NCBI GenBank assembly: GCA_025617375.2
Contig: JAMYGW020000008.1
Span: 1,612,001-1,676,000 of the forward strand
Direction of reading: 5' to 3'
DNA length: 64,000 nt
Origin: Acarospora socialis
Lineage: Eukaryota; Ascomycota; Lecanoromycetes; Acarosporales; Acarosporaceae
Shown: positions 10,094 to 21,991 of the stretch, piece by piece
How the letters are laid out: the number at the start of each line of letters is the position of its first letter
Position numbering within the stretch: position 1 is the stretch's first letter
The notes under the pieces: model-generated
Databases searched by the model: none
What the model saw: the letters and a program-made list of their open reading frames with translations, nothing else
Told to the model about the DNA's origin: nothing
Program-made: the position numbers and the translations under genes

Positions 10094-11803
10094 ATGCTTT
10101 CTGGTATTTTTACTGCGTGCAATAGAGTCACCACCTATATTGCCTTTTTTGCCCTTTTCTTCGTTGCTCTCTGCTTCTCCATACCAACACACTCCTCGAA
10201 CGATCGGACGGAGCCCAGGATCTTCACGCGAGACGATGTTGTTCCTGAGCAACAATGCGGATTTACCAGCAACCCTGATATCTTCGGCATCGGGATCCGA
10301 GTAGGATACTATACGCAAGCTGTTGCGGTTTGGTTCGCGAGTTTCTTCCTCTTTCGGGAGGCCAAAGTGCTTAGAGCTGTGAATACCCTCTTCATAGTTG
10401 CGATGTTCATAGTTGGTATCATATCAGCATGCAACGCTTCGAATACCTACGCCGCGGAAATTTTTCTACTCCTTCAAATCGGGATTTGCTTGGGTATTGT
10501 TGGTATCCTAGACATCTCAAGATACAGCACGAGGCTTTGGAAGGTGTCCTGGGAGCGACTAGCGATCAAGACGGCAATGGTTTATGCTGGGCACAGCTTT
10601 AATATCTGGTTCTGGTGGGTTGGTTTGGATAACATGATGAAAACTCCGTGTGGGACGTTCATATGGTATGTTGTGAGAGCAGACTTGTATGGGTGGGCGA
10701 GGACGGTAATGAAAGTCGTCTCGATTTTTGGCTTGGTGGAGCGAACGTTCAGTGTAACGTGGAAGGAGTGCATACGAGGAACACACGCGTGGTTTGCGAA
10801 AGACATTCGGCATTATTTCAACGGACTGTTGTACAAGGAGAGTGGTGGTAACGTTTCATCGGATGTGGCAAAACAAACCTGTTGGAACGCACCTAAGCCG
10901 GCGGCGAATGACGATCGGCAGCCTTCCGAATCATCGGTTGAGGTCATTGGTTGCCGCCTTGATCCCGACAGCACTAAGAACAGGGCGGAAGATGTGCGTG
11001 ATACAAGGCTTGGCTGTTCGCCACCACGATCGTCGCCCTCAAGGTGTGGACCAACTCCGAATGCTTCAGAATGCAGGAACGGCACTCCGACCTTTGCGAG
11101 CATCTATGCAGCCGATCGGTATCTTCAGCAGATCACAGCGATATATCCTCCTACTAGTGCAGAGAACAAGCGACGCACATGCACGATTTTTCGTGGTAGA
11201 ATAAGATTCTATGTTCCCTCCTTTCGGACTCGGTGCATACAGCCGGCACTATCTTGCGCCCGATGCCTTCTCTTGACGTCTAAAGCGATTTTGTGTGGCA
11301 GGCTTCCCGTTAGTGCCGTCGCTATCGTGATTCTACACATTGTTGCTCTCGAAAAAGACCCTAGCTGGCGATTCCCACGATTTCTCTATCAAATGCTTCG
11401 TGCAATGCCAGCAAAAGGGCCGCCTGACTGGCAGTCCCTTACCTTGGCATCCGATATCCAACTCTCACAAATACCCGTCACTGTGGCACGGTGGAAATGG
11501 ATACTTGACGCTACCAAAACCCTTGTCACAATCATGCTGTTTATCGGGCAGGTCGAGTTGACCATCGCATGGAACCGCATGGGTGGCCTGCAGACGCTGA
11601 ATACGGTCGGGCAGCTGATACCATTCATTTTAGGTGTTGGTGGCCTGTTCAAGGTCCTTTGGGGCAAATGGTGCCTTCTGAAGAATGGGATCAAAGAGGA
11701 ACCTGACATCGATGAGTCCATCGAAGGTAAGGAAGCTATCGAGGCATATCAGACATGGAAGAAAGCCTATGAACAGCGTATTGGTCTTGGGGAAGGGCAG
11801 TAA
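10094..11803 (+). CDS. Multi-pass membrane protein of unknown function
   Basis: Single-exon protein of 569 aa. I do not recognise a named family. Around eight hydrophobic segments are visible: YIAFFALFFVALCFSI (about 15-30), VGYYTQAVAVWFASFFLF, FIVAMFIVGIISAC, FLLLQIGICLGIVGIL, AGHSFNIWFWWVGL, then after a long polar loop (about 245-375) a pair near 385-415, and LVTIMLFIGQVELTIAW and QLIPFILGVGGLFKVLW near the C-terminus. The CGF-x-NPD-x-FGIGIRVGYYTQ block preceding helix 2 is, to my memory, recurrent in hypothetical membrane proteins of Pezizomycotina. The polar loop is Cys/Ser/Pro-rich. Predicted to be in an internal or plasma membrane; function unknown. Confidence 0.75.
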   Translation: MLSGIFTACNRVTTYIAFFALFFVALCFSIPTHSSNDRTEPRIFTRDDVVPEQQCGFTSNPDIFGIGIRVGYYTQAVAVWFASFFLFREAKVLRAVNTLFIVAMFIVGIISACNASNTYAAEIFLLLQIGICLGIVGILDISRYSTRLWKVSWERLAIKTAMVYAGHSFNIWFWWVGLDNMMKTPCGTFIWYVVRADLYGWARTVMKVVSIFGLVERTFSVTWKECIRGTHAWFAKDIRHYFNGLLYKESGGNVSSDVAKQTCWNAPKPAANDDRQPSESSVEVIGCRLDPDSTKNRAEDVRDTRLGCSPPRSSPSRCGPTPNASECRNGTPTFASIYAADRYLQQITAIYPPTSAENKRRTCTIFRGRIRFYVPSFRTRCIQPALSCARCLLLTSKAILCGRLPVSAVAIVILHIVALEKDPSWRFPRFLYQMLRAMPAKGPPDWQSLTLASDIQLSQIPVTVARWKWILDATKTLVTIMLFIGQVELTIAWNRMGGLQTLNTVGQLIPFILGVGGLFKVLWGKWCLLKNGIKEEPDIDESIEGKEAIEAYQTWKKAYEQRIGLGEGQ

Positions 11804-12435
11804 TATAATGAAGGCATCAAGCAAGTTCAGCACTATAGTCAGTATACTGTTACACGAGTCATCAATATAGACCACCTACGAGTCCGCGTATGAAACGCAA
11901 TCTCAAGTTTCCCGTTACAGCAATCGCCCCCAAAAGACTTTGCGATGCGCCACCAAGGATCACAGAAACAAGCTTTGAACCAACCACCAATTAGCCCCGC
12001 CGCGGCTGCGCCTTCTTTCGACACGTACTAACCTGGTTTACAACGCTACGACAACCTGACCTCATAAACTCCAAAACCTGCCTTTTCGTCTCTTCTTTTT
12101 ATACACCTCCACGCCTTCACGAAGTAAATATTGCACTTTTCATCGCAATAGCTACGACAGGTACGTACTCATCGGTAGAGGGAAGATAAATGGAAGCAAT
12201 TAACTTACCCTTCAACGCAGTCTGTTTCCCTGTACAATCCTTCACGACTACATAACATCCAGCCGCATCGCCACACAACCCTCGCCGTCTATATACCTAT
12301 ACCTATACCTACATACCCCAATTCGTTCACTCCACTCTCCGAGTTCATACACATACACGCCTTCGACTAAAACCCGCAAATCCTCAATCCGAACACCAGA
12401 CTCCCGACTCTCAATCGCACCACCGATCTTAAAAC
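11804..12435. promoter_or_regulatory. Leader of the CaaX mini-protein, with a 5'-UTR intron
   Basis: A canonical intron lies at 12161-12220 (60 bp; GACAG|GTACGT at the donor, CAACGCAG at the acceptor) some 215 bp upstream of the small ORF. A TATACC microsatellite lies near 12290-12315, in the leader after the intron. The intron supports a transcribed gene downstream. Confidence 0.6.
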
Positions 12436-12597
12436 ATGCATTCCGCGCCTGCATCGACACCCGTCAACTTCATGCTCCCGTCCTCAACCTCATCCGGCTC
12501 CAGCGTCGGCTCCATCAGCAAGCCCGCGCAGACCAAGTGCCTCGATTGCGATGGCTTCCAGTGTTGCTGTATTCCGCTGCCTTGTGTGATCATGTAG
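12436..12597 (+). CDS. 53-aa Cys-rich protein ending in a CaaX box
   Basis: Small ORF preceded by a spliced leader. The first half is Ser/Thr/Pro-rich. The tail has six cysteines in its last 20 residues (TKCLDCDGFQCCCIPLPC) and ends exactly in Cys-Val-Ile-Met and a stop. CVIM is a textbook CaaX signal for protein farnesyltransferase (the same four residues end human K-Ras4B). Upstream cysteines could be palmitoylated. I infer a small lipidated protein on the inner face of a membrane. There is no signal peptide or membrane helix. It resembles short Cys-tail proteins seen in other fungi, but I cannot name a family. Confidence 0.75.
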   Translation: MHSAPASTPVNFMLPSSTSSGSSVGSISKPAQTKCLDCDGFQCCCIPLPCVIM

Positions 12598-12991
12598 GGA
12601 TGGTGGACTGGTGGTTATGGGGTATATGATGAGTACGGCACTGGGTGGGTGGTGAGGATGCAGTGGGGTTCTGGGATGGTATGGGATGAAAGGTCCGCTT
12701 CGTCGCATTGTTAATTGGGGTTATTGTTTCGAAGCTCGGGTATGGATTCAGTGAGGCATATCTCATACGAGTATTGTTATTCTTGTTCTTGAGGAAAATA
12801 AAGCGATGCTGGTTACAGAAAGACTTCCACCCAACTTGTTGAAACTCTGCACACAACGAGTGGAATGCACCGCAGTATGAACATCCATCCAATTTGTATG
12901 TACCTTGCTCAGTACTCCAACCCGATGACTGCAACCTGGTGGCATTGGGTATCCGCGTCGTCGCTAAAAATGCAATAAAAGAACGAAAGTG
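12598..12991. other. Intergenic between convergent genes, nothing seen
   Basis: 394 bp that hold the 3' UTRs of the mini-protein (plus) and the coiled-coil gene (minus). No ORF, repeat or RNA gene is recognised. Confidence 0.5.
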
Positions 12992-15900
12992 CTAAGACTC
13001 GTCTCCCGAGCTCTTCCCTCTTGACGCCCTGCCCTGTGGGACATCAGACAGCATCTTGACAATCCTAACCCGGAATCAGCCCACAACTCATCGAACCGAA
13101 ACACAGATCACCATACCTCGTAGTCTCCTCCAGCATATCCTCATTGACCTCCTCCAGCTGCCGAACCTGCTCCCGAAGGCCCGCCATCTAAACCCCAAGA
13201 CCCTGCGTCAGCGTGGATTTCACCAGCATCACCCGCGCCCCTTCACGCACAAACGAAGTAAAAACCAACGTATTCAATAGTAGAAGCAGAAGTAAAAGGG
13301 CCGCCCACAGTTCCCTCGATAGAAGAACCAAGCTCCTCACCTTCCTTGCCATCCGCATCCCCGAGCTCGGACGGGTCGGCCCACTTGCTCAACGGCAGGC
13401 CGGACTTGGGCGTCGGGCTGGCGCAGTAGTCGGTGCCGTTCGTGCGCTTCGTTTGCATCTCCGTCAGTTCGGCGGAGGTTACTTTGTATGCGGCTTCCAG
13501 CTCCCTGAGCTTCAGAGCGTGTCTCTCGGCGGTGTTTTCGGCCTTTAGCAGCTTTTCCTGGAGGGTGCTGTTCTCTTTGTCCGCGGCTTCGACTGCGCTT
13601 TGGAGTTCGCCAATTTGTGTTCTGAGCTCCGCGTCGCTGTTGGGAGCGCGCTCTGCTTCGCTCGGTTCTTCTCCCGCCACATTCGCCTTCATCATTTCGA
13701 GCTCTTTCGCCACTTCCTCATGCTGCGCTTTGAGGCGCTCCGTGTTTTCGAGGGCCTCCTCGAACTCTTTTCGCAGCCGGGAATAAGTTTCCTCATGCTC
13801 ATTAACGAGCTTCTCAAGGTCCCCAGTATGCCGTTCCTCGGCTTCAGCTAGCCTCTTGGCACCGGCCGCTTCGGCATCCTTCATAGTTTTCGTGTGTTCG
13901 CTCTCTAGATCCCGTGCCATGTCCTCGAGCTCCTTCGCATGCTCAGTCTCCATCTCCGCCATCTCTTTCGTAAGGCTGGCTTGGATGTCCGCCATTTCCC
14001 TAGATTCAGCCTTTAGAGCCTCCAGTTCAGACGCATGCTCTTTCTTGGCGGTCTCGAGAGTGTCCTGCAATGCATCATACTTTGCTCGTGCCTCGTCTAC
14101 TGCTGTCTGATGGCGATGGTCCGCGGAATCTTCAATCGCTTTCTTTTCCGCTGCATGTTGATCTCGCAAATCCTGCATCTCTTTGTTGTGCTTATCTTTA
14201 GCCGATTCTAGCTCTTGGGTACTCTGCTCCAGGCTCCTTGAGGCGGCATCCACCTCAGATTTCAAGTCCTTCAAGCTAGCGGTATGCTGTTCATCTTTAC
14301 CTTGGCGCTCCTCGCTAAATGTCTCGAGGGCTTTTTTCAAAGCCTCGATTTCGTCCGTGGCACTCTTCAGCGCCTGCTGGCTGTCTTCACTCAGCTTCTT
14401 ATTCTCCTGAGCTTCAGCTTCCGCAGCTTTGAGAGTCTCCTCTAGAGAATGTGCCATCGCGGCTGCTTCTTCTTTTGCTGCGTTAGCTGCCGCACTGGTG
14501 GAGTTTCGCGTGTCCTCCAATTGGCGCTCCAGCGCCTCCGTCTTTTCCTTTTCATGCTGGAGCTCCTCTGCATGATCTGCGTTGACCTGTTCCAATCCAC
14601 GCAGCTTCGCACTCATGTTGCCAAGCTCTTTATCCTTCGCGTTCATTGCCTCTTCATGGGCACGGGTCTTATCTTCTGATGCAGATTGAGCTGCTTCGAG
14701 CTCTAATTTGAGCCTGGATTTCTCCTCGTTGAGTTCTGAGGAGCTCTTTCTCGAGGCTAGATTGGTAGCCTCGAATTCCTTTGACGCAGCTTGAGCTGCC
14801 TCGAGCTCTGATTTGAGACTGGAGTTCTCCTCGTTGAGTTCTGATTCGCTGTGCTTCGCAGCCTTTCTGGTAGCCTCCAGTTCTTCCTCCTTGGATTCGT
14901 GTAACCTCTGCAGCTCGGCCTTCAAGTTATCGATAACCTGGTCTTTCCCATGTAGCTCCTGTTCTCTCTTCGTAAGAACGTCAGCATGGTCAATCTTAAG
15001 CCTACTTCGGTCTCCATCGGCTTCCCCAAGTTTCACTTGGACCTCCGCAAGCATGGCAGTAAGCTCTTCCACCTTTTCTCTCGCACTGGAGCTTTGCTCT
15101 TGCTCATGAGCTAGACGTTCTTCCAAGGCTTGTAGCGCCTTCGTATGTGCCGACTCATCCTGCTCTGAGTTCTTGGCAGCTTCCGTTTGCGCTTCTTCCT
15201 TAGCTAATTTTCTGGCCTCTTCCAAATCTTTGATGCCTTGTTCCACGAGCTCCCGATGGTTGGCATGCGTTTCTTCTAACTTTGTGTGCAAGGCGTCTAG
15301 CTCTGCCTGGTGCTTATATTTAAGGTCGTCAAGTTCCGATTTGTGCTCCCGATGTTTAGCTTGTGTTTCTTCGAGCTCTGTGCGCAATGTGTCTAACTCC
15401 GCCTGGTGCTTATGGTTAAGGTCATCGAGTTCCGATTTGTGCTTCTTATGGTTGGCTTGCGTTTTTTCAAGCTCTGTGCGCAATGTGCCCAACTCCGCCT
15501 GGTGCTTGTGGTTAAGGTCATCAAGTTCCGATTTGTGCATTTCTTCGAGCTTTGTGCGCAAGGCGTCCAACTCCGCCTGGTGCTTACGGTTAAGGTCATC
15601 GAGTTCCGATTTGTGCTCCTGACGCAAGCTTTCTGTAGCCTCTTCGATTTTCTTCGGTACGGAATGTCTAACTCTACTAGACTCCAGCAGTTCGGCTTGA
15701 AGATCCGCTTCTAACTCCGAAATCTGGTAAAGAAGCATTAGAAAAAGACGAGAAGGGTTAGGTTAGCTGTGACGAAGGAGGACTCACGGTGACCTCACGC
15801 TTCTTCAATTGATCTTTTAGCTGTGCGACATCCCCGCCTTGATGCTCACTGCTCTTATCATGGATATTTTCAGGAGAGTCGTCTCCAGCTGCCTTGGGCT

Positions 15901-16990
15901 CATTCCGGTCGGTCTCTTGATCTACCTCACCATCACTAGCTGCTTGCCCGTTCTCCGCTTCTTCGGCTCTGGCTTTTTCGAGTTTAGCCTTCAGCATCGC
16001 GATGCCTTCATCAGCTTGCCTTGCAGCCTCTTGCTTGTCCTCATCGTTTCCACTATCATCCTCAGCCATCGCCGCCGACAGCATTTGGTGCACCATCTGC
16101 ATCTCGCGCAGCCTTTGTTGAATTGTGACTGACAAGGTCGATTGCCGGGTAGGCAAACCAGGTCTTCTTGGTAAGGTGGAAGTGGAATCCGATGATGGCT
16201 TCTGTATGGGAGCTGGCGAGGGATGGATCGCGCTAAGTCTTTTCTTCGCAGCCTCAGCAACCGGCCCATCTTTGCCGGTGTTTTTTGATGAGACAGCCGG
16301 TCGCGCCGTTCGAGCAGTGGTGCTAGACGCAGTAGGTCGTACCATCGAATTTGTATTAGGCTTCACGGCAGGCTTAGTTGGACCGGAGGTTGTGCTCCGG
16401 CTCGTGGCAGGCTTTTTTTCACTCGTTGTCGAAGGCCCGATGCTTACTCGAGTCGTAGTTGGAGGCGAGCCGGACTTTGACGCCGGTGCTCTTACCGATG
16501 CATTCGGAGCTATGGACACCCTCTTCGCAGTTCCATTAGTGACAGGCTTTTTACTCTTGTCCGTTGAACCCGAACGTGAACGGGGTTTGGGCTTGTCTTC
16601 AATAGAACTCGTCGATGGCCTGGATTTATGCCCGGTACTTGCTGCGGTGGCCGCGTTGACTGCGTGCGCTGGTCTTCTAGGTGCGGTCCCTGGTGTAGGC
16701 CGTGTCGGTGGCTTATTCAGACCATTGCCAGCTGCTGTGCGAGGGGTGGAGGACGCAGTTGGCTTCGTGGCAGGAGTGGGTGCTGAGCTCAAAGGTCGCT
16801 TAGTTGTTGCAGTGGTGCGCTTTGGCGGTAGGCCGTTCCTTCGAGGGGATACAGGCGCTTCCCGATGACCATCCTTGATTTGGTGAGAGTCAACTGAGGA
16901 AATGGACTGCTTCCTCTTCGCAATTGACTCGCCGAGCACCTCCTGTGCGGGAGCTTGCTCCGGCGATGGCTCCACAGCAGTGTCAGCCAT
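12992..16990 (-). CDS. Long coiled-coil protein with basic Ser/Pro/Thr-rich N-terminus
   Basis: Four exons (15788-16990, 13270-15723, 13117-13187, 12992-13064) give about 1266 aa. The first 330 residues are disordered, basic and rich in Pro, Ser, Thr and Ala (PPKRTTATTKRPLSS), as in microtubule- or cytoskeleton-binding regions. From about residue 390 to the end the protein is almost continuous heptad-repeat coiled coil, starting REVTISELEADLQAELLES. The C-terminus, recovered by splicing, is LREQVRQLEEVNEDMLEETTR then IVKMLSDVPQGRASRGKSS. Similar fungal proteins are annotated only as 'M protein repeat' proteins. A structural role at a cytoskeletal or spindle-pole site is inference. The donor of intron 2 (13269, GTTGGT) is the least certain junction. 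Confidence 0.85.
15250..15615 (-). repeat. Four tandem coiled-coil repeats
   Basis: Four units on the minus strand: one of 26 residues and three of 32. Each begins HKSELDDL and contains KHQAEL and LRT/LHT. The 96-bp units are clearly alike in DNA (the phrase gttccgatttgtg recurs), so the array is a recent tandem expansion within the coiled coil. Confidence 0.9.
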
Positions 16991-18067
16991 CCTGTAGAAC
17001 GGTTTGAGGTCAGACGCGTCAGATCGAAAGTCCTAAAGCTTATACCAATGAGGGTTAGATTAATCCAGTAAGACGCGTTACGGAGGGCGATTTAATTCCG
17101 CGAGCAACGATGACTGCCAGAGCAGCTTGGTGATTCAACAGCGAACGCCGTCCGATGATCACAATAGTGAAGTAACACCTATCGGCGATACGAAGAAGAT
17201 ACGTAGAAGATAACATGCAGCCAGCGCTAGATGAGTGACCTCACAAGTAAAGTCCAAGGAGACAACCAGGACATCGCAAAGGCCATAAACAGACAATTTG
17301 ACTTACTGTGCTCAGGACATCTTCCGAAGCTGCCGTTCCCTACCCTGATGAGACCTTATTACAGCCCGAAAAGCAATGAGAGCTACGCGATTTGAGGGTG
17401 AGTTCAGTAAAAGCGCGGTGGGGGTTGCGTAGTGAGAGAGTGACAGAAGGTTGGAAGGGTTCTACCAAAACCTGCGGGAGGAATAAACAACGCTACGGGG
17501 CGAGCCACAACGGGAAGGTGCGGCGCTACTGCACCCCCCGAAATTGGAAGCGAGGACCCTCGGGGCTCCTCTCGTCCAGGCTCCAGCCACATGGGATTGT
17601 ACACGATGTGCCACTACCTTACCTTACCATATGGAGGGATCCGGCATGTCAATACCTTAATTCTCCGCCATACTCTGAAACAAGTTTGTATTGCTAGTCT
17701 TGAAAATAAAGTATCTCCCTTGATCGCTCATACACCGAATAAGATTGTAACGTACGGCTGGCAAATCCCATAAGAGCTAACTTGTTGTGAAGGTGTTCAG
17801 ATTATTGGTATGATGGAAGAGCCTCAACATAAAGTTAATTTCCAGAGGATGACACGAGTCGTATCAGGTTTCAAACTATATACGAAGCATCAATAGGTTT
17901 AAGACGCGCAAGCAATGCTGTTTCTGATATCTAGACTGCGTTGGTATAGAAAGAACTTTCCATGCTCGTAAATGAAGCTTGACAGAAGCAACGTCAGTTT
18001 CTCCTTGCAAGACCCCGCCGCCTCAACCAAACTCCGCGCTCCAAATGCCCGACAAACGCGGCCGGTA
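16991..18067. other. Intergenic, no gene seen
   Basis: About 1.1 kb between two minus-strand genes. It would contain the promoter of the coiled-coil gene and the 3' UTR of the SANT gene. Frames are short and lack domains. Confidence 0.5.
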
Positions 18068-20800
18068 TCAAACACTTTGCAGCCAATCCGGCACCTCATG
18101 TTGAGCTTCAACATTACTCTTCTCCTCTCGCGCCCTCTGAACCAGGTCGTCGAAAGATCTATGCTGCAACGGCTCCCTAGGCTGGCCGTAATCCTCCATG
18201 ATCCGCTCATACCGATCTGCTTCTGAAGAAGCCATAAGTTAGCCAAGGAGTGCGCGGTATAGCTGACAAATCTCACCTCGATAGATCTGCAGGCCAATCA
18301 TCAGCCACTCCCTCTCTTCGTCTGTCCATGATACAGCTGTATCGTTCAAGCCGTGACTCCGTTTCACGTTCCCATTTCTGCGCTTTGGATGGAAAGAGCC
18401 CTCGTCCCTTGGCGCAAAGATCTCGACTCGCTCGATTGGGGTATCCGGATCAGGAGAGGTAGCGGCTTCACCAGCTGTATCCTCTTGTGAAGGCATTGAT
18501 GAGCTCCTGCCTCGTGGCACGTCAATTGACGTAAACTTCCTTCGTAACATCCTGATCCGTTCCTCATCCAAGTCAAGAGCTGTTTTTTGCCTCTCAAAAA
18601 AGGAATCTTTTTCAAGCTCGTATTGCTCGTGCTTGCGGCGGTCCATCTCTCGCTCTTGCTCCAACTGACGTTTTGACGCAAGCGTCTGTTTCTTGCTGAG
18701 CACGGATAACTCCATCTTTCGTTGTTCGGTCTGGAAGACTGTTCTCATATCTCGAAGAACTGGGAAGATTGACTGGCGAATAGGACGTTTGATAGGGCGG
18801 TCCGTATTTGGTTGCGCCACCCATTGTACCGCCTTCCTGCAAAGAATCAAAACTTTCTCGTGCACCCATAAACTCGACATCAATCCCGGCATCCGGATGG
18901 ACGACGTGCTGAAGTAACACAGGAAGACTTCGTTGAGCAGAAAGACCAGTTCTGGTATACCGTGCGCATAAATATCTCGGATCATCTTTTTCTTCTGATT
19001 GCCAGCATCTGCCTCGTTGATTCCATCAAGGATTGTTTTAAGCTCTTTGAGCTTGCGGTTGATGTCCGTGCGCAGGACCGCTGCGCGACTGCTTGAGCTT
19101 TCATCCAGATGCTTCCGGATCGCATAGAGGGGTCCGTAATCTCGCAAAAGCTGTTTCAGCTCGGAGGAGAGTCCGAGGATAGCCTTAATAGTACTTGTGA
19201 CCAGTCTAGGCTTCTTATGTTCAATGACCCCGTTGCGCTCGGATTGACCCACGCTCAAGGCACTTTCCATTACCCTCTCCCAATTGGCTTGTAGTCCAAA
19301 TGGCATCTTAGCCGTGGGCCTACCATGCACTGTACCGCTGTTTTGATCATCCTCATCATCTGCAACATCAGCGGTATCGGACAGCTGTGATCCGGCCCCA
19401 GCACCATTATCACTTTCGCTGTCAACGTCCTCACTGTGTCCATCTTCCTCAGCGCTACCACTATTAGCAGCAATTTCGCCCCTTGCTGAGCTACCTGGAG
19501 CAGTAACATTCTCTTCCACCTGGTCGTCATGCTCCGAAGCTCTCATACTCTCATCGTGCGAATTCTCACCCTCTACATGATTGGGTTCCTCATTAAAATC
19601 ATGACCGCCCTGAATATTCGCACCGGATGTTCCACCTCCTTTTCTGCCACGGGTTTCCGATCTCCTCGTTCCCAATCGCTGCTCCTTAGTAACCGGGCTT
19701 TGTGACACGCCAGGCAGTCCCGCATCACTATTGCCTTGTACAGTCTTTTGATGCTCTGAAGCCTCTGAACCGGCTGAAGGCTTTACAACCCTTCTTGGCC
19801 GCTTGTTTACTTTCTTCGCCTTAAGTGTATCCTCGGGCTTCTGGCACCGGTCCCGTGCGGGAATGACAACTTGAAGCCCACTACTTCTCGAATGCCGGTC
19901 ACCGGATCGCGCAGTTCTAATACCCGACGCGTCTGAATGTTCTAACCCACCTTCCACTGACTTCTTCGGCCTCGCTTTTCTTGAAGGTCCTTTGGTATCC
20001 GTGCTATGCTGCTGTGATTGCTCGCCACGCGAGTTCCCAGCTTGTTTTCGCTCCGTATCAGCGACATATACCTTGGGCGCCCGATATCTTGTCTTACGGC
20101 CACCGCTACCAGAACTGGCAGCCTCCGCCGGTATATTCTGAGCTTCCTTTGTCTCCGGTGCTTCGCCTGCAGTAGCCTTCGCTGACCGTAACGACCGAAC
20201 GGCGGGTTTCGGCACGTCGCTGGTTTCTTCTCTGACCTCTTTTGGCTTGTTCCTATTAAGATCACCAAATATGTAAGCCGGTCGCTCAAGTTTGCCGGCA
20301 CCGGAACCGTTTCTCCCTATCGCCGTAGCCGCGCGGACTGGCAACTGTCTCTTGCTGGGTGACACCGGGGCATCAGCAGGTATCTGGCGCTTCCTTTTCT
20401 CGGGACTTGATCCGGCACTATGACGTTGCATTGGTCCCGTTGCGGGCCTCTGCGGATTGCGCTCTCCTTGTAGCGAGCAAGTATTGATGATTGCCGCAGG
20501 TGTTTGCGCCAGCAGGTCATCCGGACCCTCGATAGATGGATAATTCAACGCATTGTTGATTAGTTCTGCGCCCTTCTGTTGCTCGCTAAGGAGCTGTGCT
20601 GATACTGGGTCGTCGGCTACTTCACTGAGTCTCAGCGTTCGCCCAATGCGACAAGGGCGATTAAGCTCACCCTCCTTATCGTCATCCACCCGGTCTGACG
20701 CTTCTAGATCTTGGGTAGGCGCTAATTGGGGAAGCTCGTACCTCCTCTTGCGGTACTTCGGAGTCAATGTTACTGAGGATCCACGTGCCATAGCTAGCAT
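18068..20800 (-). CDS. Large nuclear protein with C-terminal SANT/Myb-like domain
   Basis: Exons 18277-20800 and 18068-18222 with a 54-bp intron give 892 aa. About 500 N-terminal residues are disordered, with many basic RxRR/K stretches and acidic runs (DVADDEDDQNSG). A helical region follows (about residues 545-690, e.g. LSSELKQLLRDYGPLYAIRK and ELVFLLNEVFLCYF), then a basic coiled coil. The C-terminus across the splice reads WTDEEREWLMIGLQIY-READRYERIMEDYG, ending VPDWLQSV; the W-T-x-E-E-x3-L start is a SANT/Myb helix. I infer a chromatin or DNA-associated role. No specific orthologue is recognised; centromere- or telomere-associated SANT proteins are candidates only. The start could also be the ATG at 20791. 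Confidence 0.82.
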
Positions 20801-21991
20801 CGATCGCAGTACTACCTAGAAAGAAAGTACGGAGTCAGTAGTAAGGGTAAAATATCTGATATTTGCAATGGAGAGACGCGTTGCCCGAATGTGCAAGGGG
20901 AGAGGGCTAAACATGCCGGTTGGTGCGCCTGCATAAAAGACTCGGATAGACATCGGCCCGAAGAAAAGACTCGGATAATCACATAGTTACACCCATTGAC
21001 AACCTCACTGTCGCCGATATCTCACTATCTGAAAACATCAAGATAAATACTATTACTGACTCCAACAGCCTAACTACCCTAATCACCTAACCTACTCTAA
21101 CCATTCTAACCGACTGAACCACACTGTTGCACACTTTTTGTGTGGAAAACTTAGTGTTTGTCTGTCCAACTCTTTCATGCAGGCGCATGGTATACCGAAG
21201 TCTTTTACCCATTAAAGATCATCGCTTCCAACCTACTCCATACCGTCATTATCACCAATCAGGAGTGACACATGAACAAGTTCAAGCACCGGCGGGAGGT
21301 CCTGTAGCATCAAACTGTCAAGTTTCAAGGCTTTGTTCGGCAGACTTGCTTTACACTTACCTCGGAGACGATCCGCTGGATCAAAGCTTATCAAACTGGC
21401 GAGGTCGGCCGCATTCTGGTCCACCAGCCATAAATCCACCGCTTCCGGGTTCAACGGTTGCGACTGCGGGTACCACAGATGGGAGAAATCGCGACATACT
21501 CTCGCAAGGTCGGCAACATCATCAAGCTATATTAAGACCTCCGTCAACTCCTTAGAGCGTTACAGTATTGCCATAAGGAAGCACGCACACTCGAGATGAT
21601 GAGAGCTATCAAATTCAACGATAAGGCCACAACGCGTTCCCCATTCTCCTGTCTTCCGGCGCTGCTCGTGTGATCTAGCATGTTGCCATTCATTTAGGAA
21701 ACATCAAGGCTCTGTAAGATACTTATATATAGGCAACGAGAGTTTAAACGTTCGAAATCTTACGACATGCTGTAAGTACGGTGGTAAGTTCTGCTATACA
21801 TACTTAGGGTCTTTAGCATCTCTTCAGTGACAAGTCATTCAATGCTGCCCAGAGTGATACAATAAGCGTCAGGTCACGGCAGTCCAATGAACAATTCATT
21901 TAAGCCGTCAATGGCTTACAGTTCTAACAATGTGTTTCACAAATATCTGAGAGGACATTTTATTACACATTTATAAATACAGTTTCGTACC
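20801..21991. other. Intergenic, no gene seen; short direct repeat
   Basis: About 1.2 kb. AAAAGACTCGGATA occurs at 20935-20948 and again at 20964-20977. A C/T/A-rich tract with loosely repeated CTAACC (about 21070-21117) is not a telomere array. An open frame at 21127-21555 has no recognisable domain and poor composition. Confidence 0.5.

Noticed and set aside
21070-21117. CTAACC-rich tract as interstitial telomere repeat
   Set aside because: Only one CCCTAA is present and the units do not repeat regularly.
21127-21555. 142-codon plus-strand frame
   Set aside because: No domain, no splice logic and no coding bias that I can see.
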